Assembly: GCF_030285625.1 (NCBI RefSeq)
Contig: NZ_CP127294.1
Coordinates: 8,154,001-8,218,000, forward strand
DNA: 64,000 bases
From: Amycolatopsis sp. 2-15
Lineage (GTDB): Bacteria; Actinomycetota; Actinomycetes; Mycobacteriales; Pseudonocardiaceae
Direction of reading: 5' to 3'
Shown here one piece after another: positions 59,725 through 64,000 of the stretch. A model generated the notes under the pieces. The model saw only the letters and a list, made by a program, of their open reading frames with translations. It was not told the origin of the DNA and did no database searches. The position numbers were made by a program, and so were the translations under genes. Position 1 is the stretch's first letter. Every line of letters begins with the position of its first letter.

Positions 59725-59754
59725 ACACTCAGACAGTCGACGGAAGGAACCCGC

Positions 59755-60810
59755 GTGCCCGATCTCTGGAGTCCCGTCGACGTCGGCCGCATGCGTTTGC
59801 GCCACCGGCTGGCGCTGTCGCCGATGATGCGCAACCGCGCACTGCCCGACGGATCGCCCACCCCGCTCGACGCCGAGTACTTCGCGCAACGAGCGTCACT
59901 CGGGCTGCTGATCACCGGCGGCACACAGCCCTCGGCCGACGGGCAGGGCTTCCTGCTCAGCCACGGCTGCCACACCGACGCGCACATCGCCGGCTGGCAG
60001 CAGGTCACCAAGGCGGTGCACGACGCGGGCGGGCACCTGTTCGTCCAGCTCATGCACGCCGGCCGCGTCGCGCACCCCGACAACACGCCGCACGGCCGGG
60101 CGCCGGTCGCGCCGTCGGCCGTCGCGGCGGGCGTCGGCATCCACACTCCGAGCGGCAACCAGCAGGTCCCGCCGCCGCGGGAACTGTCCACGGAAGAGGT
60201 CTGCGCGACCGTCGAGGATTTCCGCCGCGCGGCCGCCGCCGCGATCGAGGCCGGTGCCGACGGTGTGGAAGTCCACGGCGCCAACGGTTTTCTCGTGCAG
60301 CAGTTCCTCTCCGCCAACGCCAACCACCGCACCGACGCATACGGCGGGTCCGTCGCCGGCCGCACGCGGTTCGCCCTGGAGGTGACGGAGGCCGTCGCCG
60401 CGGAGATCGGCGCCGACCGCACGGCCGTGCGCCTCTCCCCCGGCCTGCGCGGCTTCGGCATCGACGAGGGCGAGACCGGGCCGGCGACCTACACCCACCT
60501 GGTCCGCGCCCTCGCCGGCCTCGACCTCGCCTTCCTCCACCTCACCCACCACGGCGACGAAGCGCTCCTGACCGAGCTGCGCACCGTGTTCCCCGGCCCG
60601 CTGCTGCTGACCCGCCCGGGCGCCACCATCGAAGAACGCGCCGCCGACGTCGAAACCGGACTCGCCGACCTCGTCACCCTCGGCCGCCTGGCGCTGGCCA
60701 ACCCCGACGTCGTCACGCGCCTGCGGACCGGCGCCGCCCTCAATACCCCCGACCCCGCCACGTTCTACGGCGGCGGGGCCGAGGGCTACACCGACTACCC
60801 GGCGCTCTGA
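59755..60810 (+). CDS. Old yellow enzyme-family NADH:flavin oxidoreductase
   Basis: The 351-residue FMN protein has the OYE barrel: LWSPVDVGRMRLRHRLALSP, MMRNRALPDGSPTPLDAEYF, FVQLMHAGRVAHPDNTPHGR, the substrate-binding VEVHGANGFLVQQFLSANAN (His and Asn) and TDAYGGSVAGRTRFALEV. It reduces activated alkenes with NAD(P)H. GTG start at 59755 with GGAAGGA upstream. Divergent from the DauR-like regulator. Its end overlaps the LLM gene on the other strand by 16 bases. Confidence 0.92.
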   Translation: MPDLWSPVDVGRMRLRHRLALSPMMRNRALPDGSPTPLDAEYFAQRASLGLLITGGTQPSADGQGFLLSHGCHTDAHIAGWQQVTKAVHDAGGHLFVQLMHAGRVAHPDNTPHGRAPVAPSAVAAGVGIHTPSGNQQVPPPRELSTEEVCATVEDFRRAAAAAIEAGADGVEVHGANGFLVQQFLSANANHRTDAYGGSVAGRTRFALEVTEAVAAEIGADRTAVRLSPGLRGFGIDEGETGPATYTHLVRALAGLDLAFLHLTHHGDEALLTELRTVFPGPLLLTRPGATIEERAADVETGLADLVTLGRLALANPDVVTRLRTGAALNTPDPATFYGGGAEGYTDYPAL

Positions 60811-61664
60811 GCCAGCCCGGCGAGCTCACGCCACTGCGGCAACGACAATCCGTCGACGCCCAGCACGTGAAGGGCCACGTGGTCCGCGCCCGCCTGGAGG
60901 TGCTCCGCCACGCGCTTGCCGATCGCGTCGAGGTCGCCCCAGGCCAGGACGCTGTCCACGAGCCGGTCGCTGCCGCCGTCGGCAAGATCGGCTTCCGTGA
61001 ACCCCTGCGCCAGCAGGCTCTTGCGGTAGGCGGGCGCCCCGAAGAACCCGGTGAGGAAACCCCGGCCGGCTGCCCGTGCCTTCGCGGGGTCCCGCTCCAG
61101 AGTCACGGCCTGATACGGCGCGAGCAGCGGCCCGGTACCGAGCAGTTCACGCGCCGTCGCCGAGTAGTCCGGTGTGACGAGGAACGGGTGCGTCCCGCCG
61201 GCCCGCCGCCGCGCCAGACCGACCATCTTCGGCCCCATCGCCGCGAGGATCAGCCGCTGCGCCGCCACCGGCTCCGGCTCGGCGTCGAGCTCGTCGAGGT
61301 ACGCGGCCATGTCGTGCAACGGCCGGTACTCGTGGCCGTGCTCGGCGGCGGTGCCCGGGTCGCTCACGCCGAGACCGAGCAGCACCCGGTCGCCGTAGGC
61401 GCGCGTGAGCCGCGCGTGGCCCGCGGCCAGCTCCTTCGCCGGGTGGCGCCAGATGCTCGACACCGCCGGCGCGACCGTGAGCCCGCGGGTCGCCTTGAGC
61501 AGCCGTTCGAGGTCTCCCACGATGTCACCGCCACCCAGACCGGGGATCCACAGCGCGCCCAAGCCCAGCTCGTCGAGCTCCGCCGCGGCGTCGGCGATCT
61601 CACCCGGCGCGGCCGTGCGCAGCTCGACGCTCCAGACCCCGACCCGGCCGATGTCGGCAGTCAT
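60795..61664 (-). CDS. LLM-class (F420-type) oxidoreductase
   Basis: The 289-residue luciferase-like protein belongs to the TIGR03620-type F420 family: GRVGVWSVELRTAAPGEIAD, AAELDELGLGALWIPGLGGG, AAGHARLTRAYGDRVLLGLG and AAMGPKMVGLARRRAGGTHP. It uses F420 (or FMN) to oxidise or reduce a substrate that is not known. ATG overlaps the SDR stop by 4 bases. Downstream partner of the SDR gene; its stop overlaps the OYE stop tail to tail. Confidence 0.85.
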   Translation of the reverse strand: MTADIGRVGVWSVELRTAAPGEIADAAAELDELGLGALWIPGLGGGDIVGDLERLLKATRGLTVAPAVSSIWRHPAKELAAGHARLTRAYGDRVLLGLGVSDPGTAAEHGHEYRPLHDMAAYLDELDAEPEPVAAQRLILAAMGPKMVGLARRRAGGTHPFLVTPDYSATARELLGTGPLLAPYQAVTLERDPAKARAAGRGFLTGFFGAPAYRKSLLAQGFTEADLADGGSDRLVDSVLAWGDLDAIGKRVAEHLQAGADHVALHVLGVDGLSLPQWRELAGLAQSAG

Positions 61665-62401
61665 ACCTGGTTCGCCCCGCCGTCGGCGAAGAGCTCGGCG
61701 CCGGTGACGAAGCTGCTCGCGTCGGTCGCCAGGAACAGCGCCACCGAAGCGATCTCCTCCGGCCGGCCCATCCGTCCCAAGGGGACGGTCGACGCGAGCG
61801 CGGAAGTGAGCTGCACGGCCGCTTCGCCGCCGCCCACGAGCCCCGAGATCCCCGGCGTGTCGACCGGGCCGGGGCTGATCGAGTTGACGCGGATCCCGCG
61901 CCCGCTCAGCTCCTGCGCCCACGTGCGGGCGAACGAGCGCACGGCCGCCTTCGACGCGCCGTACACACCGAAAGCCTCGTTGCCCTTGGTACCCGCGGTG
62001 GAAGCGGTCAGGATCACCGAAGCGCCGTCCACCAGTAGAGGAAGCGCTTTCTTGACCGTGAACAGCGTGCCCTTCACGTTGGTGCCGAAGGTGTCGTCGA
62101 AGTGCTTCTCGGTGACCTGCTCCAACGTCAAGAACTCGCCGCCGCCCGCGTTGGCGAACAGCACGTCGATCGGCCCGCCGACGGTTTCGTACAGCCGCTC
62201 GAGGTCGGCCAGGTCGGAGCTGTCCACCTGGACCCCGGTCACGTCGCCGCCGATCTCCGCGACGGCGGCGTCCAGGACGTCCTTGCGCCGCCCGGTCACG
62301 AAGACGCGCGCGCCCTCGGCCGCGAACAGCCGGGCCGTCGCCAGCCCGATCCCGCTCGTGCCACCTGTGACGACGGCGGTCTTCCCCTGTAGTGCGTTCA
62401 T
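61661..62401 (-). CDS. Short-chain dehydrogenase/reductase
   Basis: The 246-residue classical SDR has TGGTSGIG near residue 12, NAGG near 84, catalytic Ser in LTASTAG and YGASK (Tyr-xxx-Lys) near 148, then PGPVDTPG. The cofactor loop with VTGRRK favours NADPH. First gene of a two-gene leftward operon with the LLM oxidoreductase, divergent from a MarR gene that probably controls it. Substrate unknown. Confidence 0.92.
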   Translation of the reverse strand: MNALQGKTAVVTGGTSGIGLATARLFAAEGARVFVTGRRKDVLDAAVAEIGGDVTGVQVDSSDLADLERLYETVGGPIDVLFANAGGGEFLTLEQVTEKHFDDTFGTNVKGTLFTVKKALPLLVDGASVILTASTAGTKGNEAFGVYGASKAAVRSFARTWAQELSGRGIRVNSISPGPVDTPGISGLVGGGEAAVQLTSALASTVPLGRMGRPEEIASVALFLATDASSFVTGAELFADGGANQV

Positions 62402-62521
62402 TGCCGTGTTTCCCGTCCGTGTAATCACCCGGCCCAGGCGTGGTCGTTCCGCTCGGCCGGTCTCCGCGGGACAATGGGGCCCCTTCGCTCCACCGCCGAC
62501 CACTACGACAGATTACGGGAC

Positions 62522-63010
62522 ATGTCACCTAAAAGCAAAGACGACCCCTGGCTCGACGCACGGCAGCAGCGCGCCTGGCTCGCCTACATCCGCGTCCAGC
62601 TGCGGCTGAGCTACGAGATCAACCGGCAGCTGCAGACCGACAGCGAGCTGTCCATGCCGGACTACGACGTGCTCACCGCGCTCGCGAACGCCCCCGGCGA
62701 GCGGATGCAGATGACCGCACTGGCCAACCAGATCGGCTGGGAACGCAGCCGCACCGGCCACCACGTGCGCCGCATGGCGACGCGGGGACTCGTCGACGCG
62801 CGCACGTCGAGCAGCGACCGGCGCGCCACCGAGGTCAGCTTGACCACGCCGGGCCGGGAGCTCCTGGAGAAGGCGGCACCGGGCCACGTCGAGCTCGTGC
62901 GCAACCTCTTCTTCGACGGCCTGCCCGCGGAGCTGCTCACCCCGCTGACCGAGGCGATGGAGAACATCTACGCCAACATCCTGGAGCGCGGCACGCTGCC
63001 CCCGCCGTGA
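62522..63010 (+). CDS. MarR-family regulator
   Basis: The 162-residue protein has the MarR core MPDYDVLTALANAPGERMQM, then LANQIGWERSRTGHHVRRMA and a wing DARTSSSDRRATEVSLTTPG. It is divergent from the SDR/LLM operon and probably represses it. Half-sites TGTAATC (62419-62425) and GATTACG (62511-62517) lie in the gap. Start ATG 62522. Confidence 0.9.
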   Translation: MSPKSKDDPWLDARQQRAWLAYIRVQLRLSYEINRQLQTDSELSMPDYDVLTALANAPGERMQMTALANQIGWERSRTGHHVRRMATRGLVDARTSSSDRRATEVSLTTPGRELLEKAAPGHVELVRNLFFDGLPAELLTPLTEAMENIYANILERGTLPPP

Positions 63011-63089
63011 GACTGCCGCTGCCGCAAGGAAAAGCCGTCCCTGCCAGTGGCACACGGGTTTTCGCGCCCGGTGGACCAGACCATCCGGG

Positions 63090-63104
63090 GTGAAGTAAAT
63101 TCAC
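63090..63104. promoter_or_regulatory. Inverted repeat before the alginate lyase-family gene
   Basis: GTGAAGTAAATTCAC has perfect 5-bp arms GTGAA/TTCAC around GTAAA. It lies 63 bases before the gene start in an AT-richer stretch. A weaker TGGACCAGACCA, two mismatches from the dre core, lies at 63073-63084. Confidence 0.45.
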
Positions 63105-63166
63105 TTTTCACGCACGGTCCGCCGGCCTGCGCCCCTGTTCTCAAAGTCGTGGACGAAGGGCAGCTC

Positions 63167-64000
63167 ATGCACCGGAAGTTCGTTCGTTGCCTGGCGGCCG
63201 CGGCCGCCACCGCCGTGGTGATCGCCACCGGCCCGGCGGCCGCCGCCCAGCCGGCCGCGCCCGCGGCGCCGACCGCGCCGGCCACCTTCACCCACCCCGG
63301 TGTGCTGGTGAGCCGGGCCCAGCTGGACACCATGCGCCAGCGCGTGCAGGCCGGCACGCAGCCGCAGAAACAGGCGTACGACTCGATGATGGGCTCGAAG
63401 TACGCGTCGCTGTCCTACACGCCGCACCCGCGGGCCGTGGTCGACTGCGGGCCCAGCTCGATGCCCAACAACGGCTGCACCGACGAACGGGAAGACGCGA
63501 TCGCCGCGTACACGCAGTCCCTGGCCTGGTACGTGACCCGCGACGCGCGTTACGCGACCAAGGCGATCCAGATCATGGACGCGTGGTCAGCGACCATCAA
63601 AGACCACACCAGCGACAACGCGCACCTGCAGACGGCGTGGTCGGCCTCGACCTGGCCGCGCGCGGCGGAGATCATCAAATACGCCTACGGCACCTGGCCG
63701 AACTCCGGGCGCTTCGCCACGATGCTGCGCTCGGTCTACTACAACGAGATCCAGGGCAGCGACGGGCGCACCGGCAACTGGGAGCTCAGCATCGCCGAGG
63801 CCATCGTCGGCATCGGCGTGTTCCTCGAGGACAAGACGATCTACGACCGCGGCATGTCGATTTACCGCAACCGCGTGCCCGCGTTCATCTACCTCAGCTC
63901 CGACGGCGCGCTGCCCAAGACCGTGCCCGGCAGCGGCCTGACCACCCGCGACCAGATCATCGGTTACTGGCAGGGCCAGTCCACCTTCGCCGACGGCCTC
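63167..64000 (+). CDS. Secreted alginate lyase-family protein (partial, cut by window end)
   Basis: The 278 visible codons start with a Sec signal (FVRCLAAAAATAVVIATGPA) followed by an Ala/Pro-rich linker. The alpha/alpha-toroid of the alginate lyase family (PF05426) begins with THPGVLVSRAQLDTMRQRVQ and continues DAIAAYTQSLAWYVTRDARY, TAWSASTWPRAAEIIKYAYG and GNWELSIAEAIVGIGVFLED. The Asn-x-Glu of GNWE lies at the expected active-site region. It cleaves or binds acidic polysaccharide outside the cell; the exact substrate is unknown. GAAGGG precedes ATG 63167. The C-terminus is beyond the window. Confidence 0.85.
   Translation, partial: MHRKFVRCLAAAAATAVVIATGPAAAAQPAAPAAPTAPATFTHPGVLVSRAQLDTMRQRVQAGTQPQKQAYDSMMGSKYASLSYTPHPRAVVDCGPSSMPNNGCTDEREDAIAAYTQSLAWYVTRDARYATKAIQIMDAWSATIKDHTSDNAHLQTAWSASTWPRAAEIIKYAYGTWPNSGRFATMLRSVYYNEIQGSDGRTGNWELSIAEAIVGIGVFLEDKTIYDRGMSIYRNRVPAFIYLSSDGALPKTVPGSGLTTRDQIIGYWQGQSTFADGL

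Overview
The window is 64 kb of very GC-rich DNA with the coding style of a filamentous actinomycete: GTG and TTG starts, 4-bp ATGA/GTGA overlaps inside operons, Tat-exported enzymes, mycobacterial-type DipZ, an F420-type luciferase-like oxidoreductase, a WS/DGAT acyltransferase domain and a complete hopanoid operon. A Pseudonocardiales genus such as Amycolatopsis is the best guess, but this rests on gene content only.

Left part (1-15.1 kb): a lipid/envelope region. A DMT-type transporter and a large glycosyltransferase/WS-DGAT fusion are read leftwards; a VC0807-like membrane protein and an SDR are read rightwards. A PucR-type regulator is divergent from a tight hopanoid operon (hpnC, hpnD, hpnE, polyprenyl synthase, shc, an HpnG-IspH fusion, hpnH). 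The operon makes squalene, cyclises it to hopene and begins adenosylhopane side-chain chemistry, with an IspH isoprenoid reductase built in. It ends at a strong bidirectional terminator.

Middle left (15-26 kb): small-molecule and stress genes, mostly leftward: a quinone/enoyl reductase-like enzyme, a hydrolase, a PuuE-like deacetylase with an ABM protein, a GlxA-like AraC regulator, a frameshifted Tat hydrolase, Ohr and a DinB-like protein. Then come a CGNR regulator, DipZ, and an acyl-CoA synthetase divergent from a MarR gene. The MarR gene is coupled to a 1279-residue ABC exporter that carries both halves in one chain.

30-34 kb: a perfect DasR-type (dre) site lies before an AA10 LPMO gene, followed by a GH64 glucanase, then a rhodanese-ABM-TetR operon under a TACAG-type palindrome. 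34-44 kb: a catabolic island with an enolase-superfamily enzyme, creatininase-like amidohydrolase, ROK protein, five-gene Dpp/Opp-type ABC importer, IclR regulator and serine beta-lactamase-like hydrolase. 44-48 kb: a secreted M4 metalloprotease, a block of short palindromic repeats, a DUF488 protein, and a TetR gene flanked by two copies of one operator.

48-57 kb is an accessory, partly decayed stretch. It holds remnants of an IclR regulator, a PucR-type regulator, an unidentified protein and an esterase with one in-frame amber codon. Between them are intact genes (Fur-type, EamA/LysR pair, a Cys-rich secreted protein, HNH endonuclease), a compact promoter-34-codon-ORF-terminator unit, an atypical tRNA-Cys candidate and a ~100-bp tandem repeat. 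57-64 kb returns to metabolism: ornithine cyclodeaminase-like, aminotransferase and DauR-like regulator genes divergent from an old-yellow-enzyme gene; an LLM oxidoreductase/SDR operon divergent from a MarR gene; and the start of a secreted alginate-lyase-family enzyme cut by the window edge.
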